Positions 47,629-61,600 of a stretch of DNA of 64,000 nucleotides are shown piece by piece. Source of the DNA: Owenia fusiformis (taxonomy: Eukaryota; Annelida; Polychaeta; Sabellida; Oweniidae). Below the pieces are notes generated by a model. That model was not told the DNA's origin. It ran no database searches and saw only the letters and a list, made by a program, of their open reading frames with translations. Both the position numbers and the translations under genes were made by a program. How positions within the stretch are numbered: the first letter of the stretch is position 1; the number at the start of each line of letters is the position of its first letter. The stretch is taken from assembly GCA_903813345.2 (NCBI GenBank), contig CAIIXF020000001.1, forward strand, positions 31,175,915 through 31,239,914. Reading direction: 5' to 3'.

Positions 47629-48621
47629 CAGGGTGACCGGAAAAAAAGGAGACCATTGAAATAGGCAATATCTCCTAAAATAGACTAGTGACATCAATGA
47701 AATTTTGCATACATCAGGACAGTTCTATGGAAATTTGTTCCTGAAAGTGTCAATACAAGCAGTCAACTGGTTCAGGAGCTATGATCATTTACATAACATG
47801 CTCCAAATAGGCGCAATTGAGACCAACGCAGAGCTGGATACATTTGGCAAATACCCTTACATATTCCGACCTTGTTATGGCATTACATTTAGCATTTATT
47901 GCCACCTTTAGGTCAGCAATTGTCTCAGGATTGTTTTGGTACACATTGTCTTTCAAATTGCCCCACAAAAAGAAATCAGGTGGATTCAAATTTGAGGTGT
48001 ATGGAGACGAAGCTTATCTGACCTATGGCTTCTGACTCAGTGGTCCCACTCAGTTACAGTATCATCCTAAGGAGGTTTTGGGCAGCCCTTGGTTTCCATA
48101 TGGGATTTAATTGTGCCATATAGTGGTTTTAGTAACATGGCACTATGCCCAATACCTAAAGTGACTCTTAAGATTGGGTAAATCAGCACTTTGGCAACAG
48201 GATGATGAACCACATGTCAGATAACCCTTCATTGCCATTACAGCCTAGACTTGAATCCTGCTGATTTCTTTTTGTATGGATATTTGAAAGACAATCTATA
48301 CCAAAACAATCCTCAGACTATTGTTGACCTAAAGAAGGCAATCACTGCTATATGTAATGCCATAATAATGCCATAGAGGGCAGAACATGTAAGGGTAGTT
48401 TGCCATATGAATCCAACTCTGCGTTGGTCTCAATTGTGCCTATTTGGAGCATGTTATGTAAATGATCATAGCTCCTGAACCAGTTGAATGCTTGTATTGA
48501 AACCTTCAGTAACAAATTTCCATATAACTGTTCCAGTGTATGCAAAATTTCATTGATGGCACTTGTCTAGTTTAGGAGAAATTGATTACTTCAATGGTCT
48601 CCTTTTTTTCCGGTCACCCTG
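47629..48621. mobile_element. Palindromic mariner-like element (two 3' ends)
   Basis: Ends CAGGGTGACCGGAAAAAAAG and its inverse, flanked by TATA. The inverted arms are about 370 bp and each carries the C-terminal part of a mariner-type transposase: minus strand near 47789-47989 (NPPDFFLWGNLKDNVY) and plus strand near 48240-48360 (a NPADFFLYGYLKDN-like reading). The N-terminal and central catalytic regions are missing, so this is a non-autonomous snap-back built from one end of a parent element. Confidence 0.82.
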
Positions 48622-49876
48622 TATATGGTTTTCTCATGCATGTTTCTTTCTTCATTTCAGAGATTTTTATCCTTACTAGCTAACATGGCACCTTCCATCT
48701 GTAGTCTGTACATGGCTTTACCCTGGTCAACATCTTCCTCTCTAACTAACCATTAAGGCTTCTTACTATGTTATACAGTATTGCCTGCTAACAGCTAACA
48801 TGGATATAATAGACTGGGTAGAATTCTATGCATGGATATTGTTTTTTGGGCCACCTCATTAGAAAAAGGGAACATAACATTTTTACCTCCAACCAGAGTA
48901 ATGCTTGGAAAAGGAAAAGGTTACTTATTGCTCATTCTTATAGCCATGAGATCAATTATTCAAGAAATATATCAAAAAGAGTTCTGCTTTATCATAATTA
49001 CTGTATCAGGCACTAACCCCCTAATAAGCATCCAATGGCTTCAAACATATCAAGGATTGATCTCTTAAAAATCAAGTGAGTCAGAGTACTTTCTTCTATA
49101 CTTATTAAAATCAGCGATGAATGTCTTTGTTCATAGTTATCTTCATTTTTATCTTCACCCCAAAATCTAATGGGTGGCCCTTTATATATGGTGCTTTGTA
49201 TTTCACTTATTCATGCTAAACAATATGGTGAGTGTCAGTGATGTAGATGCTTTGTACAACTTTATGAATGGTGTTTGAGAATTGCTGTGATTGTAATGAG
49301 TTATAGAGACAGTGCAATAGAACATTAAAGTGTGGTAGGCAGTAAGACTATGAAAGCTGATAATTTCACATCTTATTAGCCTATTCAACACTATAGTTTA
49401 GAAATTTATCAAAATATATTCATTGTATGGTGTATAAGACCACATACATGTATTTGGTTTTGCCAGTGAAGTCAAAGTTAAGTCAAAGTAATACTGATTA
49501 AACCCCAATTTGAAAGGGGCATTATTTGTTGAGTAGAGTTATGTCACTCCCAATATACCTAACATCATGGATTTTCAAGAGAAACCCCATGCTAATATAT
49601 TCTAGATTCAAACATGGCAGTGCTCTATTTGAATTTCTAAACCAATCAGAATGCTGCATAGCCAATAATGAACATTCATTATTTCTCCATACAGGCACGA
49701 CCGTGCTCTATTCAATCTGCTTCCAGGAATCTACATGTACATGTACATGCATTGTGTTGTACTGGTATTATGACGTCACACCTGGGAATGGCAAAAATAA
49801 CAGCAAGTTTGGTTATTTCATTGACCTAAATCTCCAATTCTCTGGAACAAGGTTTTCTTTTTTTATGTTTGAATCG
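48622..49876. other. No gene seen
   Basis: AT-rich intergenic DNA. Short frames only, none with recognisable protein content. Confidence 0.45.
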
Positions 49877-50040
49877 GAATAAATAATAATGATAAGCCAT
49901 TCAATATGGTGAAATTCTACATTCGTTGGCCAGAATGTCAGTACAAATGCACTCACCTTCGGTTCATGCTTTGTATGACATTCTGTCCAACTCATGCTGA
50001 ATTTCGCCATATTGAATGGCCTATATGGAATTATTTATTC
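49877..50040. repeat. MITE with GCCATTCAATATGG arms
   Basis: Long inverted arms that cover most of its 164 bp (GAATAAATAAT...GCCATTCAATATGG at left, the inverse at right). No ORF. Confidence 0.7.
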
Positions 50041-50318
50041 CTTAATCAATGAACTGTTTATATCATAAGCTTAGTGATGTGATTTGCAACTAAACATACT
50101 TGCCAAAAAATTCTGTTTTTGGTTGTCAAAAATATCAGTATAAAAAAAGTCTCTGGCCAGAAAAACATTTTTTCCATGCCTCATGTATTTGATCAGGCAA
50201 CAGGCAAAGAATAAGGCAAAGTATTGTACTATATCATAGATTCCTTCTACCTCATATATTCTCTTGTGTTCAGTTCTTCATTTCATGCAACCTTGTCTAC
50301 ATTAATTCAAACACTATT

Positions 50319-50671
50319 GTTAGTCAACTAAATTTGGTGACCGTTTTAATTTGGCAAAAATTCGCTTATTCATGTCTTCACCAATTTTTCCTGTTTTTTC
50401 CAATTTTTCAATTAGACCCTGTCATCTCCCATCAAAATAAAACAAATTGCAGTCATTTCCTGAATGAAATAGAGTATTAAATGCATGCTTCAATTTTATT
50501 CACCACATTGGCGACCGTTAATTTCGGAACTGACTGACTCCTGTCAAATTCACCAATTTCACAGATTTTTATTATCATTAGGCTATGGAGATTCGCTAAA
50601 TTAAATCTTCACCAAATTTTCAATTTTGCTCAATTCGCCAAGTTAAATTGCACCAAATTAAGTTGACTAAC
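50319..50671. repeat. MITE with GTTAGTCAACT ends
   Basis: Left GTTAGTCAACTAAATTTGGTG and right inverse with one or two mismatches; 353 bp. Internal phrases about TTCACCAA recur. Target duplication unclear. Confidence 0.6.
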
Positions 50672-52074
50672 TGTAGCTCAGGCTAATCACTTGCTAAAAA
50701 TTTATAGTTTTTGTAACTTTTTAACTTGATCTCGATTTTCATGTGTTTAGACTAGAGACTGTATAACACTAACATTTTCATCCCTAGGGGTCATATCAAA
50801 ACATATTATACATATTTATCAAACCATGAAGTTTATTTCATTTCGTCTGAACCCCTAAAAATATTATTGAAAATAAACAGTGCACATTATTTCAGATTTT
50901 TGCTTGTTTAGCCGAGAACCAACACCCTGCAAAAAACATTGTATATCTAATATTCTGATTGATTAAACTGTAATAAACAAACTCACTCTGCATATTTACT
51001 AGTTCATTTGCATAATATTTTCAGTCGGTGTTAACTTTTCATTCTTATAGACCACTTTGCATTTATTTTGCTCAGATATTCACTTGAAAGTCCACTGGGT
51101 GTTTATTTAGAAGCACTTGAAAGTGGCTATGGGCCTTTAAAATGAGGGGAAAAAAATTTTATTCACTATTTTTTAAAATAAATGCCCATGGACCTATTCG
51201 TGGGTAAATCTGGGAGGTTTCTATTTTCTTGCTTTTAATTTTTCTGGAATGTGAAAAACCAAATATCATCAAGTCAATCTGGAGTATTGAAAACATAAAC
51301 ATGTTTATTTGTTAGTTGAAGAAAAATTGCATGATGAAAATTGTATGTGCATTATGTTTCTCATACTGTTACTAATAAGATAAGAACAGACTGGGAATGT
51401 GAATTCTACAAAATATGGAAATATACTAGTATATTTGGATGGTTATTTGATATGGAAGGTGATATATTGACATATTGAATCCCACTTGAGTTTTTAAAAT
51501 GAGAATAAATGTGCGAATAATAGGGTAGTTTGAGCAATGATAAACCAGATCTGTTTTATATATTAAGAGCTAATTTTAGTGATTGTGTTTGATACCTGTA
51601 TTACATATTAAAGAATATATCATAGTGTACATTTATATAGAATATTAAATACTATAAAATATTTTAAAATAAATATTGTATATTTAAAAGCAAATTGAAG
51701 AAATTGTTGTGTTACATGTTATTTAGACTAAAATCATTGATACTCATACTCAATCATTAAATAAAACGAAACACAGAATTCCATTAAGCAAATCCCCAAC
51801 ATATTTAAAACTAATTTAGCGTAGATTTTCCTTATTGAACGAGCCTTTGAACCTATTTTGACAAACAATCAAAAACTTTATCATATCACTGTCATATTCC
51901 CCACTCTCTTATTGGTCTATACCATAGAAGTGACCAAAAAATAAGCAGACATATTCATCAGCCAAGCACTGTGATGCCAGTAAGAAGGCGTATTCCATGA
52001 GGCGTATTCACCAGTTGTGTCATTTTTTTTTGTTTAGTGTAAATATGCTGTGCTAAATTGTACTGGTTTTTGTC
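50672..52074. other. No gene seen; 3' flank of receptor-like gene
   Basis: AT-rich; no repeat or coding structure recognised. Confidence 0.45.
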
Positions 52075-53760
52075 TCATTTCTTCCTGAGATAGCATTTCA
52101 TAAAGAGTTGACGTATAACCTGACTGGTGAAAAGGGTCATCAATTGTATGGCACTATAGAAACATAACACATATATCGTATATACCAGTTTGAACAACTG
52201 GATATCAGTCATTCGTAATGTTATGTGTAAAACTGTGTGAAATGCTGTTCCAAAAATCAACATGACAACTTCACTGAAGATCATCTTGTATTCTGAAAAA
52301 AGTTCTCCTCGACGTGAAGGGTGGTTGATACTGAATTGCGATTGATCTTCATTACACTTTCTGCCAGAAGTTGTTTTACGAAATACCTTTGAGGAAGCTG
52401 GGGAAACCTTAGATTTGGATGTTTTCCATTTCCGAATCATTGAAATTATACTTGGTGAATTTTTCCTTTGACATTCATCCATCTTATCACCATGATTGTA
52501 AAGTTTTGGTGCATTTATCCCTTGTTCATTGTTTATTTTTTCAAAATTGCCAATGTTGTATATCTCATTGTACATCATTCCACCTTTATTATTGGAAAGT
52601 TCAGGATTACTTGACTTATTGTTTTTCTCTTCATTCAAATCAATTTCTATATGAATCTGGGACACATCATTGGGTGTGTTTGACTGGCATTGACTGCCAT
52701 TGCCATTATCAACTGGATGAATCTGAAATATATCAACTGGTGACGTATTGTTTCCTCCTTCATCCTTTATATCTATGTGAATCTGGGACACATTATCGGG
52801 TGCATTTGACTGGCTCTGACTGTCATTGACAGTTCCACCTGGATGAATCTGGAATATACCAACTGGTGACTTGGTTTGACTGCATGCCTTTGCTTCACTG
52901 CTACTGACATGTGGCTGAAAATGTACTTTTCTCAGCTTCTTCCTTAAGCTCCATACTGCCTTAGAGTGTACGATCACTGTTAAAATAAAACAGCTTATGT
53001 CGGCTGTATTGACCACCCAAACTAAATTATCATTTTGTGGAATAACAGCTAATATTGCAATATACAGGAATTGTATGGCTGACATAGTACACATTATCCA
53101 CCAAGGAATTCTTTTGTATGGTTTAGTAACTTTTACTATCCGAACTATACCAATCAAACAAATGTACTTCATACTCAACATACACATTGGTAAATACTTG
53201 ATCCATGCAAAAGCTGCAGGCTGAGTGCATTTATCATAATCCAACATGACAAAGATGGCTATTATCAGTTCTTTGATTATACCACAAATATGAACAAAGA
53301 CTTGCACAAAATGGAACAAATTTTCTCTCATATGTAGTCTTTTGCCTCTGTATGCAAGAACAAGCCAGTTTATTTGAATGTACATGGCTATGGAGCATAA
53401 AATAATAACAAATATAGATGCAGTCCTATTGTAGTATACACAGTTGGTGTTGATGACATCAAGACTCTGATTGACTGATGTTAAATTGTTACTCATTGTT
53501 GTAAAAGTACTGTCCAAAGCATCGTTTTCAGTCACTTTGCTCTGATTGACTGTTGTTAAATTGTTACTCATCGTTGTAAAAGTACTGTCCAAAGCATCGT
53601 TTTCAGTCACTTTGCTCTGATTGACTGTTGTTAAATTGTTACTCATCGTTGTAAAAGTACTGTCCAAAGCATCGTTTTCAGTCATTTTGCTCAGATTGAC
53701 TGTTGTTAAATTGTTACTCATCGTTGTAAAAGCACTGTCCAAAGCATCGTTTTCAATCAT
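52075..53760 (-). CDS. Orphan seven-transmembrane receptor-like protein, intronless
   Basis: 561 aa in one exon. Residues 1-100 are four 25-residue repeats (ENDALDSTFTTMSNNLTTVN plus QSK/V), each with N-glycosylation sites (NLT), so a heavily glycosylated outside N-terminus is likely, although no classical signal peptide is seen. Hydrophobic segments follow at about 114-137, 148-172, 185-207, 218-240, 245-268, 490-515 and 525-552: seven in all, with a loop of about 215 residues between the fifth and sixth. That loop contains two copies of a ~40-residue repeat (SPVGIFQIHP ... NVSQIHIDI). The topology suits a GPCR with a long third intracellular loop, but I see no DRY or NPxxY motif. The family is not recognised; it may be lineage-specific. 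ATG at 53760 is the only one ahead of the repeats in frame. Confidence 0.7.
   Translation of the reverse strand: MIENDALDSAFTTMSNNLTTVNLSKMTENDALDSTFTTMSNNLTTVNQSKVTENDALDSTFTTMSNNLTTVNQSKVTENDALDSTFTTMSNNLTSVNQSLDVINTNCVYYNRTASIFVIILCSIAMYIQINWLVLAYRGKRLHMRENLFHFVQVFVHICGIIKELIIAIFVMLDYDKCTQPAAFAWIKYLPMCMLSMKYICLIGIVRIVKVTKPYKRIPWWIMCTMSAIQFLYIAILAVIPQNDNLVWVVNTADISCFILTVIVHSKAVWSLRKKLRKVHFQPHVSSSEAKACSQTKSPVGIFQIHPGGTVNDSQSQSNAPDNVSQIHIDIKDEGGNNTSPVDIFQIHPVDNGNGSQCQSNTPNDVSQIHIEIDLNEEKNNKSSNPELSNNKGGMMYNEIYNIGNFEKINNEQGINAPKLYNHGDKMDECQRKNSPSIISMIRKWKTSKSKVSPASSKVFRKTTSGRKCNEDQSQFSINHPSRRGELFSEYKMIFSEVVMLIFGTAFHTVLHITLRMTDIQLFKLVYTIYVLCFYSAIQLMTLFTSQVIRQLFMKCYLRKK
53461..53760 (-). repeat. 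Coding 75-bp tandem repeat, four copies
   Basis: Encodes residues 1-100 of the receptor-like protein. Copies 2-4 are nearly identical in DNA, including synonymous sites, so the expansion is recent. Confidence 0.88.
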
Positions 53761-55659
53761 TTTTTATGTTAAAGATTTTAATTAATATTTCTAATAAAAA
53801 GAATTAGTTTGCAATACCTATTTGTGTGCATATTTTTTTAATTTTTTTTTTCACTTTTCTTTTCTATCGAATGAAATCACTCAATGTTTATCCAGTCATC
53901 ACTGCACGACAAACTAATAACAGTTGATGAATTCTTGCACCTTTATATTAGTACACGTCCTGTTACATGATTGCGTCATTGATATGAAATTAATATAATT
54001 GCTAATGAAGTACAGTAAACCCTGTGTCATCCAAAATCTTGTGATATAAACCAAAACAACCCAATAAGGTGTGTATTAGAGATTAACTTTCCTGTTATCT
54101 CAAAATCTGCTTGGAACTATACCATTGGATTACTATGGGAAATCCTCAAAGAGAAAATTCTTGGGATTAAGGAAGGGGTACCATTTATACAATTAGAGAA
54201 ATTATTGGCATACATGAAACCTATTTAAAACAGCATTACTATTATTCAAAAATATCGTAATAATGATTCCCAGCCCTCTGAAGTTTGAAAAAAAACAATA
54301 CATGCATGTACCTGGGTGTTAATCCATAGATAATCCTTGAAAATTCTTAGAAATCAAACTACTATGTGACATCATAGATAATTACACTGTCACAAATAGA
54401 ATTTACCTTATGGTGTGAGTACCGTAATCCAACACCAAATTCGAAAATTCACAACAATACTTTGCACTTATGGCGTTCTTGATCAACTATAAAACGCTTA
54501 CCCCCCCCCCCATAGTGTTATTTATCAAAATGTACCTGTTCATATAGGGGTTTGATTGATCTACATTAAATTATAGGGAGTCAGGTTACTTTTTGAGATA
54601 TCAGCATCCATTTATTGTAACTTGCGTTTGCTACCATTTCCTCAATTCTGAGATGACGGGCAAACGTGTAGTAAACATGCTCACGTCGGAACTATTTTGA
54701 CCTACATCGCTATTTTCATAATTCAAATGAAAGTTGAACTCCTCTTTATTTTCATACCAAATAGTGGCATACTAGGTACCTTAGAAGCCAACTATGGCGT
54801 TATTTAGAACAAAACCACAAGTTTTTAAATGGACTATATAGGGGTCATACATTTTGGCGGATGGATATGTAACCTCACACCTTATTTTCATAGCTAAGCA
54901 TAAAATGGGACATCTTTTTTATGCTGGGCACAAAAAGTGATATAAAAAAAAACCAAAAATTTATTTGTTATACTCCATTTTTATATAATCTGCTGTTATA
55001 TATGTTAGTTCAATGGAAATCTGATTTGAACCTTTCTTAACTTGATACAATATGAAGCCCATGATAATCACCATGCAATATTTCATAAGCAGTAAGACAT
55101 TAGATTTGAAAGTATGAATATAACACTATGAAAGCAAGGCATAGTATTGAATTGATGCATGTTAATTAAGCCTTTGTATCAGACCGGTTGGTATAATGAT
55201 TTCTTACCATATGTGGTAATAAATGCACATATGAAGTGAAAGTGCATCTTGGTGCCTGTAATTCTCACCAGTAAATTTAACACCAGTAAATATACAGATG
55301 CATTTTTTATTTTCATGTGCATAATTTACATGATACTTAAACAAATGCCAGTATGGGTGTGTGTTATTCACATCATAACATTCATAATTTACAAATGTAC
55401 ATCCGAATGCACATTATTTCTTTCTTTGGGTAGATTCACCAACCATGGGTTTCAAGGAGGAGCTATCAGACAACAACTCAAATACGTCAAGATTTCAAAT
55501 AACTTAATGTTTTTAGTTTATATTTCTGTATTTTATAATTTAATAAACACAGTTATAATTTTAGAATTGGAAGTAATCTCCAAAAATGTTCATGAAGGAT
55601 GGGAAGGGTATTAAATGTGGAAACATAATTGAATATAAGATTTTCTATTCCACTTTTCA
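53761..55659. other. Intergenic; probable eIF2D 3' UTR at right
   Basis: No gene recognised. A minus-strand AATAAA at about 55306-55311 could end the eIF2D transcript. A C-run lies near 54501. Confidence 0.4.
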
Positions 55660-58600
55660 CTAGCTTTCTGCATTGCTCCTTTGTTTCTGTCTCTTTGTTT
55701 CTTGGGTTTTTTTAACCTTAGGTGCCTTTTCTAAGCCAATCAAGAATTTCCTGGGAATTTGAAAGGTCTCTGAAAAAAACATGAAATGATATTGTGATTT
55801 GATTACTTCTAATATACCACATCTCTATACCACATCTACATCAATGTGTTCAATACAATACTAACCAGACAACTCAACCTCTTGAACCCAAGCCCTTGGC
55901 CCTAGACAACTCATCCCCTTGATAATTCATCATTTACCACATACAGTTAATTACTATTAATATCTCTAGTTACTATGTTACCTTTGATACCTATATCTAT
56001 TATCTATATCTTCTCATCTTCTTCTTCTAAGATCATAAAAGTGAATAAGGAAAAATACTAGAAAATACCAACTCCGGGAGTGGCAAATCCCACCAAACAC
56101 AACATATTTTATCAAATCTTTCGTCACTTTGAACATAACATGAAAGAAATGACCAGGCAGTAGTATTAAGTCCAAATTATCTGAAAATGGAAAACTTGAA
56201 TAGTAATAATGTCTTCTTCAGGCAAAATCTCCATCTAATTAAAAAATTCAACCTTGAGAAGAGGTCCTATAACTATGAGGCATTCACCCCTAAAAGGAGG
56301 AGGGAAATAAGCGCAACAGATTTTGGACAGTCATATGTTGGATTTTGGATATTTCCTGGGGATCTAAACAGGTGCATATGTTAGGCCAATGCATTACCTC
56401 CAGGAAAATCACTTCTAGAGATGATAAAATAATTTTGATTTTGAGACAGGGTAGATGCAAACAACTCACCCACATGTTTTTTCTGAAATGTTTTCCTGAT
56501 TTTCAACCCCTTCCATCCCTGCTTTTTTAATTTTTCTTGCATCAATATGTTGCATTTTGACACACACTTAATCCCTAAAAAAAGGAATAAATGATTCCTT
56601 TTAGATAAAGTGGAAAACAATATTTCCCATGTTATTTTCCCATAGGGAAAATCATTGCTTTCAGCTATAATTGGTATCTTTAAACCCCTGAAGGAATCAC
56701 TCATTCCTTGAGGAGGTTAACATATGGCCTAACATATGCAATTGTTTAAATCCTCAGAAAATGGCCAAAATCCAACATATGACTGTCCAAAATCTGTTGC
56801 GCTAATTTCCCTCCTCCTTTTGACCATAACATGATACCTATATAGTATATGCATTATGCTAAAAAAATTATACTGGAAAATTTCAGCCATTTTGAATTCA
56901 ACAGCCATCTTGAAAATTCCTTCTTGTGAGTGTCCTATGTCCCTAAGGCATCAGCATATAAAATTTGAGCCAAATCTGTTGACTAGTATTTGAGTTACCA
57001 AAGATTACATTTTTTAGATAAATAATAAGCAAAGCTTTATTTAGCAATAGTTCTTATTTCCTACCTGTTCTATAATCCCAATGTATGGGATAATAGTACA
57101 TAATCCCATAGGGTATAAAACAGAAGGCTCATTCAATGATGCCCAAGGACATGAACAGGGCTCTTTATGCAAATAGCTTTCACTTACAAATACATGTACA
57201 TACCTAATAATAAATCAGCTATGAAGTTTATCTGGTTTCCTTGAACTAGAACTTGTAAACCTCGCTCTTTTCCTCTATTTGTTCCAGGAAGTTTGCTAAG
57301 AGAGACACTGCTGGCTACACCAACTTTAACCTCTTGGCCAAATCCCTTGGGGTCAATGCCAAAATTCTCGAGATTCTCAACCAGTGTCACCTACAAGAGA
57401 ATCAAGGAAACATAAGCCCAATTGTCATTCCTCTAGTTGATTTCATAAACTCTAAGTAATGATAATACAGGGTGTCCAAAAAAACAGGACCGTAAGAAAG
57501 TAGAATAACTTTTTGCAACAATTTTGCATATTTTGCCTTGAAATCTTAGAATTATTTAGTTCATTCAATGTTATTTTGTTGTGAAAGTTTGATAATAATC
57601 TGCCAGTTGAGTCAAAATCTACAGTTCCTTACAAACCATGCCCCAAATGTGCAACTCTCCTCTCTATGCACAAATTAATCCGGCGAACAAAGTTGTTGAT
57701 GATCTTCCTCCACACATATCTTTCTGAATTAGGACAAGTTTATTCCAAGAACAATTGAAACTGGGGCTTACATCCTCCTGATGAAATGTTACAGCATCCA
57801 TTGCATTCTGAACAATGCATTGCCTGGGCGGCAATGAGGAAACATGGAATCATCAGTCCTTTTTGGTTTCGATGGTGACTGGGTACGTGATTTCACTATG
57901 AACAAGGACCAGTAAGTTCTCGCTAAGTTTTGGAGGTCACTAAGCACCAGAAGGGACATCTAAGGAGATAAGCAGTGGTTTCAACAAGCCAATACCACCC
58001 TAACACTGCAAATGATATGCTGAAATGGTTTAAGCAATGCTTTGGTGGTCAGCTCATCAGTCGCAGAACGCAAACCATATGGGCAGCTCATTCGCCAGAT
58101 CTAAATCCCCCAGATTTTTATCTTTGGGGATTTCTCAAAGCCAATGTGTATACTGACAAGCCCCTAACAGTCTTAAAAGGGTAATAACTACCCCAATATG
58201 TACCATCCACATTGATGTGTATAGGTTAGGGGCATTAACAACTTGGTTCACAGTATTCGTTTGTGTATAGAGAGAAGTGCCCGCTTTGAGCTTGTTTTGT
58301 AAACAGTAAAGTACTGTAGTTTTTGACACAATTGACAGATTATCATCAAACTTACAGAACAAAATTCACATTGAATGAACTAAATAATTCTAAAATTTCA
58401 AGGCAAAATATGCAAAATTGACCGAATTATTCAATTTTCTTATGGTCCTGTTTTTTTGGACACCCTGTATGTTTTACATAGGAGTCCAATTCACGAATCA
58501 AAAATCCTTAAATGATTCAATGGTGAAATTGTACAATGATTGACAAACAATAAATGTAAATATGAATCATAATTAAACATAAGACAACCAGACAAATTAC

Positions 58601-61600
58601 CTGATAAGCATTACGCAATACAGATAATTTTCTTATTATCTGATGGTATGCCATCATAATATTTCAAAAATGTCACAAAAGGATAACAACAACAACAACA
58701 AGGCATTAACATGCAAAATGTCACCACCATGTGTTACAGATGCCAACTGCCCATCGCAATCAATTTAATCAGCTCTAGAACTTGGTACCCTCAGACATGG
58801 GTATGATTTTAAGATGACCTGACATGAGGTTTTCCAGGAATTGTGGTGACAATAATATGTGCTCCATAAAGAGCACATGTACTCTTAGATTCCTTAATAA
58901 ATGCCTAAATGTTCCACTGCAGTATAAGTCAGTTTCATTTCAGTTTCAGTTCCTTAATATTTGGTAACATTTGTGTTTGTAAGCTTATGACTTACAAAGT
59001 GAAATGTACTTGAACTCTGTTCTATGCTGGACTGATAACTGGTCCTGCACAAAACAGTAATTGCAACATAGAACATAGTTTTTAAGAAATATGCTCTATA
59101 AGTGGTAATTTTGCCAAATCATTTAATTTGCCTATTGCCTAATTTCTGCCAGGTTCGGAAAATGAAATGTAAGAAATAATATCCAATGGAAAGTGTTTGT
59201 CTTCAGGAAAATTAAAATACCACTTATAAAATGTCTGTGCCAACAAATTAACATTTGAAACAAAGTGATGTTTGTGAACTGATCATTTGGTTCAATAACA
59301 ACCAGACATAAAACTTTGGGTTCATTTGTAATGGCGTTTATTCTCACTCATATATCCCGGATGTATGTACTGGACGAAAAGTTTATCAAATGACAATCCC
59401 GGGGATTGTTCACACGTTACACGTATATCATTACAATGTTGATTTTAAAATATCTTGTCGAAATGTCAAATCATGAAATAGTAAAACGTTTCAGTAATCA
59501 TTATTATCATTCATTAATTATTTTATTCATCGTTGGCCAGCCATTTGCAAACAAAGATTTATGTGTTAAATCAAAGATGTTTCAGGCAAATCACAACATA
59601 TCCAATAGATATCAATATTACAGTACCTTTTTATTACCCATTCTTTTAGCTATTGTGATGGTGATTGGGTCAACACTTCCCTTTTTGATGATAGGTGTCT
59701 GACCTGGGTAGGTTATACTATAGCACGGGGCCATCCTAGCTTGACATCTGAAAAAACAATTTATTCATATTTCTATAGTTTGGACTGTAGCTTTCATGGC
59801 ATTACATATCAGAAATACAATGGATTTTCACATGACAGTGAGTTAATGGAATATCAGTGCCTCTATTAAAGTATTTCACATATTCTGAGTAACCATATCC
59901 AACTGTCCATATATTTCATATGTCAACCTATTAGACTTATAAAGACCAAATTCTTTTTTTGTGAAACTGAGAAATCAGGCTTCGAAAGATTAGACATCTA
60001 TAACTTCAAAAGTATCTATTTGACATGTGTGAAATTTTCACACTGTTTTTTTTCATTGAAATTGTGTTTGTACATATATTTAAAGATTTTCCGCTTTTGA
60101 GCAAAACAAAAATGGAGATTGGACGATGTAACTTTCAATTTTTCATATGACTGAAATAATAAATGTGTTCTTCGAGTCCCCTTCCCTATAATTTTCATGG
60201 ACACATATTTTTTACTCATTTTTGCACAAATAAATTTAAATACCAGTTTAAAATTGTAACTTTTTCACACGATTTAATTTAAACAGTTTGATAGGTTAAG
60301 ATGGCACATGGAACAAGTTAAAATTATCTTTTAAAACTTTATAGAGATCTAGATTCGACACTAGAATGTGACACTAAAAAGCAGGATATTGAGAAGAAAT
60401 ATAGCTTAAAAGTAGCCTTGGGACATCATTATTCTGATAGGGTGATGTAACCAGTTATGTCATCACTGTCTCAGACTGTCAGACTGCAGAGATGATAATT
60501 ATTGTAATATTCTAATAAAACATTGGATGCTAAGTATCAATTTCCTGTCTGCAGTTTGGAATAACAGAAATGATTACCAAATTCCAGTCAAAATGTCAAC
60601 CTTCTCAATGGTAAAAATTTGTCTTAAAATCCATCATGGACTGGGAGTTTTCTCTACCTGAACTTTAAGGGAGAATCAGATCTACGAGCAAGCTACACAA
60701 AAATTATTTCAATTTCAGAATATTTTTGGCTTATATCATTCCTTGTCATGTCTAAAAATCCCCAAAATGCATACTTTATTTCTAAGAATTTTACAATAAA
60801 TTTTATTTTATTTTTATTGTTATGGTTACCATTTTTATATTATTTGAGAGAAGTTAAGCATTTTTGCACCTTATATCATTAATTACTTCACCAATTTATG
60901 ACATATCACAGATTTTTTGGGAGATTTGATATGTAAGGAATAGATTAGTAGGTCAATTGTGCATATTGCTTGCAATTTTGTCACCTCCTATGTATCTGAT
61001 TCTGCCTTAAAGAGTCATCAAATACTTTTAAATTCAATTTAAAGAAAAAAAGGTTTACTGACTACAAAATTACCATTAGCTCTTCTGAGTTCTCTGTGAC
61101 AAGGAACAAAAAAAAAGTCTCTAAATCACACCGGAATAGCCTGACAACGGTAAAGTCAGATACCGTTGTCACAAATTGCAGACATAACCATCGCTTCAGT
61201 TAGATTTTCATGAACTGTATGTTTAATATAACGACTAGATTAAATTCCTTTGGAAATAAAGGCTTTAATTTCACCGATCGGAATATGACACAGGACAATG
61301 GATACTGTATAAATGACAATAGAAGGTGTGGGTCAAATGTGATGTAAAATCGAGGTGACAACGGTATATGTAAAGACAATGGTAAAGTGTCTATTTACCA
61401 TTGTCATTTTCCTATGTTCCAATGCAATACATCCACCATAGTCCGTTGTCACATCTTACCATATGCCGTTGTCTTTGTAAATTATTTCAAATTCAGATTC
61501 CGTTGTCATTGACGATATCAAAGACGCTATATTGTGGCCATTCACGACCCCATTTGATAGAAATTGGGATTTCATATAATACATCATCACACGAGCTTAA

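Noticed and set aside
55249-55614. 121-residue hydrophobic plus-strand frame
   Set aside because: Runs antisense to the probable eIF2D 3' UTR, with no domain recognised.
57204-57390. DENR instead of eIF2D
   Set aside because: The SUI1 domain alone would fit both, but the upstream exons and the basic C-terminal tail after GLEKAPK fit eIF2D better.
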